Source of the DNA: Acidobacteria bacterium Ga0074141
GTDB taxonomy: Bacteria > Acidobacteriota > Blastocatellia > Pyrinomonadales > Pyrinomonadaceae
Direction: 5' to 3'
Length of the DNA: 64,000 nucleotides
Assembly: GCA_001464665.1 (NCBI GenBank)
Contig: LNDP01000024.1
Coordinates: 186,001 to 250,000 of the forward strand
Shown: positions 54,430 through 64,000 of the stretch, one piece after another
Layout of the letters: every line of letters begins with the position of its first letter
Position numbering within the stretch: position 1 is the stretch's first letter
The notes under the pieces: model-generated
The model's input: only the letters and a program-made list of their open reading frames with translations
Told to the model about the DNA's origin: nothing
Databases searched by the model: none
Program-made: the position numbers and the translations under genes

Positions 54430-54827
54430 GGAATGAAATATTAACGGCTGGGAATGAATTATAGAAAGCTAGGAATCATTTCTACAAAGCTATATTTCAT
54501 TTATAGAAAGCTAGATTTCATTTCTACAAAGCTAGAATTCATTTCTACAAAGCTATATTTCATTTATAGAAAGCTAGAATTCATTTCTACAAAGCTAGAA
54601 TTCATTTCTGAGCTTGTAGGAATGAATTATTGAGACCAATAATTCATTTGCGCAATTGCAGAATTCATTTGCGCAAGCTCAGAAATGATTTGCGCAAGCC
54701 AATAATTCATTTGCGCAAGCTAATAAATCATTCCTGCGGCGAGAAATTCATTTGCGCAATTGCAGGATTCTTTTGCGCAATTGCAGAATTCATTTGTGTA
54801 AGGTGATATTTCGTTCCTGCAGGCTGA
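54430..54827. repeat. 21-base tandem repeat array, about 19 units
   Basis: From 54430 to 54827 the sequence is a tandem array in strict 21-base register with a single 1-base deletion (around 54744). Units 2-8 (54472-54618) follow GAATTCATTT + CTACAAAGCTA, alternating with TATTTCATTT + ATAGAAAGCTA. Units 10-17 (54640-54806) follow GAATTCATTT + GCGCAATTGCA or GCGCAAGCTAA. No spacers lie between units, so it is not CRISPR. Some units read as heptads in one frame (e.g. LAQMNYW, LAQIISE), but stops and the indel prevent one long ORF. It occupies the gap between a GT25 gene and a flippase gene. I also see no promoter or gene in 54288-54429. Confidence 0.9.
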
Positions 54828-54842
54828 TTTTCTCGATCCGGA

Positions 54843-55020
54843 CCACAGAAAGCACAGAAACAGACACAGAAAACACAGATTCGGACACAGGGAACACGGA
54901 ATGTTTGCCACGGAGGGCACTGAGGGGGTTGAGGCGGGATTCTTCGGCGAATCAGCGGTTTTGGGAAGCCGTAGTTCCGATTTATACAACATCTCCGTGA
55001 TCTCTGTGGGCTCTGTGTTA
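54843..55020. repeat. CACAGA-type repeat arms around a 90-base centre
   Basis: A left arm (54843-54901) is made of degenerate copies of CACAGA/ACACAG spaced about 8-10 bases. A right arm (54993-55020) carries the complement (CTCCGTG, CTCTGTG, CTCTGTG). The centre includes CCACGGAGGGCACTGAGG. The arms are inverted relative to each other, the same build as the 29-base repeat pairs. No gene or promoter was recognised here; it ends about 22 bases before the stop of the flippase gene. Confidence 0.6.
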
Positions 55021-55042
55021 AAAATTGCTTGAAGGCGAAGGG

Positions 55043-56599
55043 TTATGTGGCCCGGCGGGTCAGGCGGGAGATGCGGGCGGTGAGCCAGGTGCGTTCTTCG
55101 GGGGTTAGGAGTGTTCGGAGCGTCATTGCGGCGTAGATAGCTAAGCCCAAAAGGACGGCAAGAAGCGGAAAGAGCGTATAGGCGTTGTTATAGAGCAAAG
55201 AAACCGCGGGCAGGGCGGCGGCGGCAACCCCGAGCAGCCATCCGAGCGGAAATCGGGGGCGAAATGTTATTCCGCCAAGGCGGATGGCGAGATAGAATTG
55301 CAAGAAAGTGTCAACGATAACGCGGAGGCTCCAGGCGGCGGCCGCACCGGCGGCACCGTATCGCGAGGCGAGCAGCCAGACGGCGGCGGCGTAAGGCAAA
55401 AGCTCAATCCAGTAAAGCTTTGCGAGCGCGTCGCTCCTGCCGGCGGCAAGAATTGCGGCGTGCGGCAGATAAGCGATTATGTTGAAAAGCAATCCGCCCA
55501 AAAGAAGATAAAGCGGCAAGGTGCTCTCGCGGCCAAATTCTTCCCCGGCCCAGATGGTGAAAAATGGCTTTGCCGTAACCCCTAGGAAGACCATTGCCGG
55601 AACCGCCCAGATCATTGAAAGCCGCACTCCCCGCTCAAAAAGCCCGTTGAGCCGCTCGCGGGCCTCATCACCCTGCAATTGCGAAAATGCCGGTATCAGC
55701 GATTGGATCATTGAGCCGGCAAAGAGCGTCATCATCATCGCGACCGTAAATGCGACCGTGTAATGGGCAAGTGCGGAGGCCGAAACTACGGCAGCGAGTA
55801 TTCCCTTCTCGGCATTGACGAGCCCGACCGCGGCGACGGAGCTTACGACCAGCCCGCCGCCAAATATAAGGAGCGGCCGGAGCTTCTCGCGGCTTATCCC
55901 GAGCCCGAAAAGCTCCGGCAGGAGCCGCCCGGAAAAGAAAATATGGCCGGCGAGATTCATCACGGCGGCGCAAAGCAGAACCGTGGCCACACCGTCGATC
56001 CCATAGCCGAGATAAATTGCGATGGGCGTTGCGATAAGGCCGGCGATCCGCGTCCCGGCATTTATCAGCGTGTTGAGGTCCATCCGGAGCCGGGCGAGCT
56101 GCGGCGTGTTGAGAATGCCGCAGAGAATGCCGACGACAAATGTCACCGCCGTTATGCGAAGTGCGGCCGCGGCCTCCGCGAAAAGGCTTTCGGGAACAGC
56201 AAAAAGCGAAATGATCTGCGGAGCAAAGGTGATGAGGCCGAGAGCTACGGGAACGCAGACGGAAAGAGCGACCGCGATGGCCGTGCGGATCACCGCGGCC
56301 TCTTCTTTACGATCGCCGCGGCCGAAAGCTTCGCTCGCGAACCGCGTAGAGGCGAGCGACATCCCGAAATCTGCAAATGCGAGATAGGCGGGAATCAGCC
56401 CGACGAGGATAAGTACGCCGTAGCCTTCGGCACCGAGCAGGCGGATGGTGAAGGGAGTTGCCGCAAGCGAAACGGCAAGCGGAGCGACCTGGCCGAGAAG
56501 GGTCCAGAGCGAACCCTTCACGACGCGGGTCGTCATTCCTGCGGCCGAGTGCTGCGGATCGCCCGCCCCGGCCGCTATCTGTTTTTCATCCGCTTCCAC
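55043..56599 (-). CDS. Lipid-linked oligosaccharide flippase (Wzx), copy 2
   Basis: A 518-residue polytopic protein with about 14 membrane helices, homologous over its whole length to the flippase at 51853-53493. Shared segments include LGQVAPLAVSLAATPFTIRLL and ILVGLIPAYLAFADFGMSLAS. It is more Ala-, Gly- and Arg-rich than copy 1 (GC-rich codons). The start is a GTG at 56599; an internal MTTRVVKGSLW at residue 22 is an alternative. Both copies start with a short hydrophilic tail. Two different flippases may serve two substrates, or one may be a diverging duplicate. The 3' end lies beside the repeat region. Confidence 0.92.
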   Translation of the reverse strand: MEADEKQIAAGAGDPQHSAAGMTTRVVKGSLWTLLGQVAPLAVSLAATPFTIRLLGAEGYGVLILVGLIPAYLAFADFGMSLASTRFASEAFGRGDRKEEAAVIRTAIAVALSVCVPVALGLITFAPQIISLFAVPESLFAEAAAALRITAVTFVVGILCGILNTPQLARLRMDLNTLINAGTRIAGLIATPIAIYLGYGIDGVATVLLCAAVMNLAGHIFFSGRLLPELFGLGISREKLRPLLIFGGGLVVSSVAAVGLVNAEKGILAAVVSASALAHYTVAFTVAMMMTLFAGSMIQSLIPAFSQLQGDEARERLNGLFERGVRLSMIWAVPAMVFLGVTAKPFFTIWAGEEFGRESTLPLYLLLGGLLFNIIAYLPHAAILAAGRSDALAKLYWIELLPYAAAVWLLASRYGAAGAAAAWSLRVIVDTFLQFYLAIRLGGITFRPRFPLGWLLGVAAAALPAVSLLYNNAYTLFPLLAVLLGLAIYAAMTLRTLLTPEERTWLTARISRLTRRAT

Positions 56600-56649
56600 G
56601 TTGGGAGTTTAAGCCGAAGCCAAATCCCCGGGCAAACGGCTGTGCCAAT

Positions 56650-58332
56650 TCACGGCTCGGGAGTGAAGTCCACGTTCTCGAGCGGAGCATTGACGACGAC
56701 GATCTTTGGCGTAAAGGCAAAGCCCTTTGCCGCGGCCGTGATCGAAACAGAACTTCCCGCCTCGACACCTTCAAACGTGTAGTAGCCGAAGGAATTTGAG
56801 AGCGCGACGTACTTATTGCCCATCCCGTCTGTCATTACGAGATACGTGTTTCTGATCGGGGTGCCGTCGCCCTCGAACACGCGGCCGCTGATCGAATATC
56901 CGGCGGTGAAAGGAAAGCTCTGCGCCTCAAAGGAACCGATATCGGAGAGATTTCCCGAGAGCGAGGTCGCAGCAGGGACGGCATCCCACGGGCGGATGTA
57001 TCCCCGCTGGTCGAGCGTGTTTACTAGATCGTCGCCAGTGTTTATCGCAACGCTGCCGGGGAAGAGCGCATGTGTCTGGGTCGGTCCGCCATAAAGACCA
57101 AGCGGTGCGAGAAGCGGATCAAGCGGCGCCGCACCTGTGCCGACCCAGTCCGTGCCGTTGGGAAGCCCGGCGGGATACTGAGTTTCTACGCTAGTATTGC
57201 GGCCGATGAGGTTATAACCGCCATTGGTCAATGTTCCGCCAGTGAATTGAATATCCTGCGTTGTATTTGCGGCAACGATGTTGTTTTTCAGCGTCAGAGT
57301 GCCCGTTTCGTGCCAGATGCCGCTCCGCGAACCGGCGTCAGCGTTCGGCGCGGAGTTATCTGTGATGGTCGTCGAAGTTATATCGACGGAATTTACTCCC
57401 GCCTGTATTCGGATTCCGCCGCCGCCTTCGGTGGCCAGGGCTCCGGTCGCCGTATTTCCGCTGATGGTGCTGTTGTTTATCGTTCCGCGGTTCATGAAGA
57501 GCCCGCCCGAGGCCCCGCCCGCGGTATTGCCGCTAATGGTCGAGTTCTCAATCGTAGCGGAAACGGTGGCGGAGATATTAATGCCGCCGCCGTTGCCGGA
57601 AGAGGTATTTCCGCTGATTGTGGAGCGGCTGATGAGCAGATTCGTACCCGCAAAGCTGATCCCGCCGCTTGTGCTCGCCGTTGAGGTATTTGCGGTGATC
57701 GCAGAGTTGCGGATAAGGAGCGTATTCGTACTCCTGATCCCTCCTCCGGTGGAAGTGGCACGATTTTGATCGACCGCGACGTTCGTCAGAGAAAGCGAGC
57801 CGGAGTTAAGTATTCCGCCGCCGCTTCCGGTTACGAATCCGCCGGTGATCTTTAATCCATGGATGCTGACGGCGAAGTTGCCGACGTTGAAAACACGGCT
57901 CGTTGTGCCTTGGGCCGCGATGCTCGCGATGGTAAGCAGGTTCGCACCCGGGCCAATGATGGTGAGGTTCGAGGAGATCTGTATCTGTCCGTTGACCTGT
58001 ATCTGAGATATACCGGGCTCGAAAGTGATCGCATCATCGCCGGCCAAAGCGTTAGCTTCGCCAACCGCGGCCCGCAAAGTGCAGATGCCATTGCCGGCAG
58101 CGGTCTCACAGATCCCGTCGCCGGGCGTGGCGTCTGCGCCGTCGCCATCGCTGTTGACGACAAAGGTCCGGAGCGGTGCAAGTTCGGCCGGAGCCTTCGC
58201 GGGCTCTTCAGACTTGCGGTTCTTTTCGGGCCGCTCGTAAACAAACTGATCCTGTGCGGTGACACTTCCTGCAGTGATGAAGACGATCGCTGCCAGCAGG
58301 CAGAAAACGGTTCGGCAAATGTTGCGCATCAA
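56650..58332 (-). CDS. Secreted CSLREA/parallel beta-helix protein with C-terminal carboxypeptidase-regulatory-like domain
   Basis: A 560-residue exported protein. The signal peptide (ICRTVFCLLAAIVFITAGSVTA) is followed by a CSLREA domain near 60-100 (GDGICETAAGNGICTLRAAV). A long right-handed parallel beta-helix follows, rich in 'NSTISGNTA'-type repeats (about 115-400). The last roughly 85 residues form a carboxypeptidase-regulatory-like beta-sandwich (YSISGRVFEGDGTPIRNTYL, FGYYTFEGVEAG). It is likely displayed on the surface and may bind glycans. It is driven by a promoter at 58385-58412 and has a strong SD (AAGGAGG). Confidence 0.88.
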   Translation of the reverse strand: MMRNICRTVFCLLAAIVFITAGSVTAQDQFVYERPEKNRKSEEPAKAPAELAPLRTFVVNSDGDGADATPGDGICETAAGNGICTLRAAVGEANALAGDDAITFEPGISQIQVNGQIQISSNLTIIGPGANLLTIASIAAQGTTSRVFNVGNFAVSIHGLKITGGFVTGSGGGILNSGSLSLTNVAVDQNRATSTGGGIRSTNTLLIRNSAITANTSTASTSGGISFAGTNLLISRSTISGNTSSGNGGGINISATVSATIENSTISGNTAGGASGGLFMNRGTINNSTISGNTATGALATEGGGGIRIQAGVNSVDITSTTITDNSAPNADAGSRSGIWHETGTLTLKNNIVAANTTQDIQFTGGTLTNGGYNLIGRNTSVETQYPAGLPNGTDWVGTGAAPLDPLLAPLGLYGGPTQTHALFPGSVAINTGDDLVNTLDQRGYIRPWDAVPAATSLSGNLSDIGSFEAQSFPFTAGYSISGRVFEGDGTPIRNTYLVMTDGMGNKYVALSNSFGYYTFEGVEAGSSVSITAAAKGFAFTPKIVVVNAPLENVDFTPEP

Positions 58333-58384
58333 TATCCTCCTTTGAAATGAAAAAACCCCGTAACCAGTGAATACTTTTCTAGGG

Positions 58385-58412
58385 ATTATATTTCACTTTA
58401 GCGGTGAGTCAA
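58385..58412 (-). promoter_or_regulatory. Sigma70-type promoter for the CSLREA gene
   Basis: On the minus strand TTGACT (58412-58407), a 16-base spacer and a perfect TATAAT (58390-58385) lie about 50 bases ahead of the start codon. The SD AAGGAGG (about 58344-58338) sits 5-6 bases before the ATG. Both elements are very close to consensus, implying high constitutive expression. Confidence 0.75.
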
Positions 58413-58577
58413 TGCTTTTCGGGCGTTTATCGTGGGGTTTTCCGCGGGACTCGGCCGTTTCGCTCTGGTCGGGGCAGCGGTAAATAGAGCTCATTTTCGC
58501 TGCGAACTCTCTCGGCCTTTTGGCGGCGGCCTGCGTCTTAATGTATTCCTGCTTCCTTTGCTAAAGTTACTTTAAGA

Positions 58578-59402
58578 ATGAGAACAAGATCACGCATTTT
58601 GCTAGCTACACTTGTCGGCGTCCTGCTTTTCAGCATGTCGCATAGCGCGCAAGAAGTACGGAGAATTACCTACAACAACATAAGCGTTGATGTTGTAATT
58701 GATAGGCCTAATAACACATTCGTGGATGTCTTGGTCGCCTTCCACGGAACTGTCGCGAGCGACGAACAGATCATTCCCGCCGCAAAAAATACTTTGGCAA
58801 GAGTAAAGGAGATCACCGCTCGAACAGACATGATGATCGTCAGCGTGGCTTATCCCCAAGAAGGCCGATTGCTGGGCGACGGTATTCTGGAAGCGGAAGC
58901 GGCTTTGCTTTGGGTTAAGCATTACTCCAGAAAAGCGTTAAAGCGAAAGGTGAACAAGATCTTCTTGATCGGACATTCGCAGGGCGGATATATTGTCACG
59001 AGATTGAATACTATGCATGCGACCGACGGCGTGATCGCAAATGCTCCGGGACCGCTAAATCTTGTTTACAGATGTGGACTCGAAGAAAACGGCCAGGTCC
59101 CGCAAAGCGCCGTCTGCAATCTGCTCCGGCAAACCTATGGAACAACGACAGCAAACCCCTCGGCATATATGGACCGATCGCTCTTAAATTTCACGAGCGG
59201 CCATCTATCCGACATCCTAGTCGTTCAAGGAATGCAAGATTCGCCGATCCAATTGTTCTCATGGCCCACCTTTAAGCAACAGCTAACAAACTGCACAACC
59301 TGCGAAGATCGGCAATTCTTAGAAATTGCCAATGCCGGGCATACAGCACTCTTTGATAGCCCCATCGGCATAAGCGCTTATAATGCGTTTATCAACCGAT
59401 GA
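58578..59402 (+). CDS. Secreted alpha/beta-hydrolase
   Basis: A 274-residue hydrolase with a signal peptide (RILLATLVGVLLFSMSHSA). The nucleophile elbow is GHSQGG with Ser134, the acid Asp221 (GMQDSP) and the base His255 (NAGHTALF): a complete triad in the right order. The oxyanion side is FHGTVASD. The pattern suits esterases or lipases of the dienelactone-hydrolase/prolyl-oligopeptidase-like group. Four cysteines in 165-245 could form disulfides in the periplasm. The substrate is unknown. It is divergent from the CSLREA gene and converges on an unknown secreted protein. Confidence 0.8.
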   Translation: MRTRSRILLATLVGVLLFSMSHSAQEVRRITYNNISVDVVIDRPNNTFVDVLVAFHGTVASDEQIIPAAKNTLARVKEITARTDMMIVSVAYPQEGRLLGDGILEAEAALLWVKHYSRKALKRKVNKIFLIGHSQGGYIVTRLNTMHATDGVIANAPGPLNLVYRCGLEENGQVPQSAVCNLLRQTYGTTTANPSAYMDRSLLNFTSGHLSDILVVQGMQDSPIQLFSWPTFKQQLTNCTTCEDRQFLEIANAGHTALFDSPIGISAYNAFINR

Positions 59403-59464
59403 TTAATCTTCGACCGCGTAGAAAGCGGTAATAGGTTTCCGTCCTTGATTCTTACAGACCGAGG

Positions 59465-60541
59465 TCATTTTCGGGCTTTTACCCTATTGGCGAAGATCAC
59501 ATCCTCAAATGAACGTGGTATTGAGTACTCGATCGAAGTCAAATCACCTTTCCGAACTGGTTCACCGACCCTCGGCTTTTTGTTGCGGAGATTATTGAAG
59601 GTTTCCGCTTCGAAAATAGCGTATTCAAGTCCGTATCCGTCCGCGTGGATCTTCGTTGTGGTATGAATCGCCCCAGCAAAACCATTCTCGTCCCAATCGT
59701 CGTCGATTGAGTATCTGTTGTTACTACCAAAGGTGCCGGGAAAGGCAATTGTCAGGAAAGAAATGCGCTTTTTTGGAGTAAGACGAACCGACTCTAGTTT
59801 GTCGACGAACTCCGGATTAGGGAAATACTCTGTCTCTGTTTCCGATTCCTTAGTTTCACCACTCGTACGAGTAAAAGAAATGCGATCTTCAAAATAGTTT
59901 ACTTGGATCTTCCAGATTTCGTCGTAATCGCAGGTCGATTCGCAAGTGTCACCAAAGATCCTGCGAATATCAGCTTTCGTCGAGATCGCGAGGCGGATCG
60001 ATCTCAATTTACCTTTCTTGAAAAATTCATAACCGGGCAATTCATTCGGGCTAACCTCGCCCAACGTTAAGCCTTTTATCTTCGGGGGACCATTGCCGCC
60101 GCATCCCCGACCCCATCCCGAATCTTCTACACGCCAAAGTCGGACCCTATCATTCTTTCCGACGGCGAACTTCCATATGTCACCTGACCCTTGGCACTCA
60201 TAGTCGCCCCAGCCGACATTGATCGAATAGTGCCGTCCAACCTGCTTTAATCCCTCAAACAGGAACGCACCGTCCTTAGCCTTCAGTGCGTCATTGTCTG
60301 AAGCGAGTTCAAACCTTATATTGCGAATCTCTGGCAACCATTCACTTTTTATTCCCCGTTCCGCAACAAGAATTGATCTTGGTTGGGGAGAAGGCCGAAA
60401 ATTCCATTTGAGAATTCTGGAAACGACCTGTTGCATAACCGTATCTGGCAATGTTAATGGTTCATCAGCCGATTCTTGCGCCGCCACGTTTACCGTGAAA
60501 AATGCAGCAACAAAAAAGACGATGGAGATCAGCCTAATCAT
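59465..60541 (-). CDS. Secreted protein of unknown function, Cys-rich centre
   Basis: A 358-residue protein with a signal peptide (MIRLISIVFFVAAFFTVNVAA). It is beta-rich, with several cysteines (YECQGSG, RGCGGNGPP, DTCESTCDYDE) that could form disulfides. A recurring phrase KWNFRPSPQPRSILVAERGIK near residue 45 recalls family-specific secreted proteins of acidobacteria. No enzyme motif was recognised. It lies 45 bases beyond the thiC gene on the same strand, so it may be read through from it, though functional linkage is not implied. Confidence 0.6.
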   Translation of the reverse strand: MIRLISIVFFVAAFFTVNVAAQESADEPLTLPDTVMQQVVSRILKWNFRPSPQPRSILVAERGIKSEWLPEIRNIRFELASDNDALKAKDGAFLFEGLKQVGRHYSINVGWGDYECQGSGDIWKFAVGKNDRVRLWRVEDSGWGRGCGGNGPPKIKGLTLGEVSPNELPGYEFFKKGKLRSIRLAISTKADIRRIFGDTCESTCDYDEIWKIQVNYFEDRISFTRTSGETKESETETEYFPNPEFVDKLESVRLTPKKRISFLTIAFPGTFGSNNRYSIDDDWDENGFAGAIHTTTKIHADGYGLEYAIFEAETFNNLRNKKPRVGEPVRKGDLTSIEYSIPRSFEDVIFANRVKARK

Positions 60542-60585
60542 TATCCCTTCGATGCATCGAGCACGAAACTAGTTCGTTTGTCGCC

Positions 60586-62682
<2,097 letters not shown>

Positions 62683-62864
62683 AACATGTGATATCGTATA
62701 GTTTACGATATTCGAAATCGAAACGAAATCGTGTGTCTCTGCACACTTTCGCTTCACCGTATCAACTACGAAGATTTGAGCCGTTGGCATACAACGATTC
62801 CTTCGCGTTAGAGGTGTTTTGACCAATTTCGGGGGAATTGAGAACACTTTACAAGGGGTAATTG

Positions 62865-64000
62865 ATGGGGAAGATCGAACAGGGGCCGGGCTTTGAATCA
62901 GCCGAAAGCAATAACGAAAGCGGACCGCGGCCCGTACTTGGTTATCTTGATGCGATCGCTCTGATCGTTGGCATCGTGATCGGTGCCGGGATCTTTAGTT
63001 TCCCATCTTTGGTTGCGGCAAATTCGGCAAGCTGGCAGGCATTCTTGCTGGTCTGGGTGATCGGCGGATTCGTTTCGCTAATTGGCGTTCTATGCTACGC
63101 CGAACTCTCAACTACTTTTCCGAGCGCCGGCGGGGATTATCATTTTCTTAAACGTGCGTTCGGGAGTCGCTTTTCGTTCCTTTTCGCTTGGTGTCGGATG
63201 ACGGTTATCCAAACCGGCTCGGTGGCAATCCTATCTTTCATCTTTGGAGACTACGCGACACAGCTATATCCGCTGGGCGAGTTTTCGCCGATGATCTATG
63301 CGGCTCTCGTGATCGTTGTACTTACCACCCTCAACATCATCGGGATCTATATCGGCTCGGGGACGCAGAAGATACTCACCACACTGGAAGTGGTTGGTCT
63401 TCTCGCGATCATCGGAGCGGGAATTTTGTTCGCACCGGCTGATCCCGTTGTCGCTAGTGCTGCAACTTCCGCTCCGGCCGTCACGTCGTTCGGACTTGCG
63501 ATGGTCTTCGTGCTTCTTACTTTCGGCGGATGGAACGAGGCTGCCTATATTTCGGCAGAAATGCGTGGAGGCAAGCGGCAGATAGCTTTCTCGCTCATCG
63601 CCGGGATCTGTGTGATCACCGTGCTCTACCTTCTCGTAAACATCGCATATTTGAATGTCCTCGGCCTGAGTGGCGTCGCCGGTTCGCGTGCGGTCGCAGG
63701 TGATACTATCCGCGCAACGCTCGGAGATGGGGCGGCATGGGTAACCGGCCTGTTCGTTGCTATCGCGGCTTTGACCTCCGCCAATGCGACCATGTTTACC
63801 GGCGCCCGAACGAACTATGCCCTCGGGCGCGATCTCCCGGTCCTCGGCATTCTTGGCCAGTGGAATGATCGAGCCGACTCGCCTGTAAATGCGTTCATCG
63901 TTCAGGGTTTGATCGCCCTGACATTGGTCGGGCTGAGCCTTTGGACACGCGACGGCATCAGTGCGATCGTCGAGTATACGGCACCAGTTTTTTGGTTCTT
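62865..64000 (+). CDS. APC-family amino-acid permease, N-terminal part, cut by window edge
   Basis: About 378 codons, open to the right edge. The ATG at 62865 is preceded by AAGGGG. After a hydrophilic tail of about 28 residues, membrane helices begin: LDAIALIVGIVIGAGIFSFP contains the APC-superfamily signature GxG(I/A)IF in helix 1. The frame continues through NIAYLNVLGLSGVAGSRAV and a GARTNYALGRD-type loop. It probably imports or exchanges amino acids through the inner membrane. It diverges from thiC; no feature specifies substrate. Confidence 0.9.
   Translation, partial: MGKIEQGPGFESAESNNESGPRPVLGYLDAIALIVGIVIGAGIFSFPSLVAANSASWQAFLLVWVIGGFVSLIGVLCYAELSTTFPSAGGDYHFLKRAFGSRFSFLFAWCRMTVIQTGSVAILSFIFGDYATQLYPLGEFSPMIYAALVIVVLTTLNIIGIYIGSGTQKILTTLEVVGLLAIIGAGILFAPADPVVASAATSAPAVTSFGLAMVFVLLTFGGWNEAAYISAEMRGGKRQIAFSLIAGICVITVLYLLVNIAYLNVLGLSGVAGSRAVAGDTIRATLGDGAAWVTGLFVAIAALTSANATMFTGARTNYALGRDLPVLGILGQWNDRADSPVNAFIVQGLIALTLVGLSLWTRDGISAIVEYTAPVFWF

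Noticed and set aside
54430-54827. CRISPR array
   Set aside because: The 21-base units are contiguous with no unique spacers, units diverge in two blocks, and no cas gene is present.
54720-54992. A 90-residue minus-strand ORF across the repeat array and CACAGA arms
   Set aside because: It is a by-product of a multiple-of-three repeat period; the remaining sequence is low-complexity and its start lies in the CACAGA region.
55763-56782. A 339-residue plus-strand ORF opposite the second flippase
   Set aside because: It is the complement of a strongly conserved flippase; the length follows from GC-rich codon use.

Overview
The window looks like a chromosomal segment of a Gram-negative, probably soil-type bacterium. 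I infer the Acidobacteriota (Blastocatellia-like) as the best guess. The clues are a CadC-type winged-helix/TPR regulator, secreted proteins with S74 chaperone or CSLREA/beta-helix architecture, TonB-C-like secreted proteins, a long polysaccharide locus, and GC content slightly above half by eye. No rRNA or tRNA gene, insertion sequence, phage or CRISPR array was seen. The taxonomic call is inference only.

Layout. (1) 1-5.5 kb, minus strand: a nucleoside uptake and salvage operon with two ABC permeases, purine nucleoside phosphorylase, uridine kinase and cytidine deaminase. A small module follows (lipoprotein with an in-frame stop, a tiny protein, and a nucleotidyltransferase overlapping it), then a secreted amidohydrolase cut by the window edge. 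(2) 5.7-12.2 kb, plus strand: a proteostasis cluster of Hsp20, ClpB, GrpE and a second Clp ATPase that carries a ClpP-docking-type tripeptide. It has a consensus-like promoter with a palindrome at the predicted start site and ends in a terminator. (3) 12.2-30.2 kb: mixed housekeeping and envelope genes. They include secreted TonB-C-like and LolA-like proteins, an S74-domain fibre-like protein, a membrane-bound wHTH/TPR regulator, RNase E/G with a roughly 400-residue insert inside its S1 domain, a proofreading PolA-like polymerase without a 5' nuclease, an S9 peptidase, a zinc-ribbon coiled-coil protein, and a large TPR protein with a Pro/Glu/Lys linker.

(4) 30.2-56.6 kb, minus strand: a roughly 26 kb cell-surface polysaccharide locus. 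It has a WecA-like initiating transferase fused to a CapD-like Rossmann domain, many glycosyltransferases, six methyltransferases (counting FkbM), RmlA- and RmlC-like sugar-nucleotide enzymes, an AsnB-type amidotransferase, a carbamoyltransferase, candidate polymerase/ligase membrane proteins and two paralogous Wzx flippases. Many genes overlap by 4 bases (ATGA), implying translational coupling. (5) 56.6-64 kb: a CSLREA/beta-helix secreted protein, a secreted alpha/beta hydrolase, an unknown secreted protein, ThiC under a clear TPP riboswitch, and the start of an APC-family amino-acid permease.

The most unusual material is repetitive DNA in and around the polysaccharide locus. There are three convergent pairs of a 29-base repeat built from 10-base units, tightly bracketing a GxxExxY gene (42.4-43.2 kb). 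There is a roughly 400-base array of 19 units in a strict 21-base register (54.4-54.8 kb), followed by CACAGA-type arms. Two in-frame coding insertions of short tandem repeats occur: 24 bases x 3 in a glycosyltransferase, and a TTCTGAC-type repeat in thiC. A strongly base-paired 88-base element lies between rmlC and a glycosyltransferase gene.
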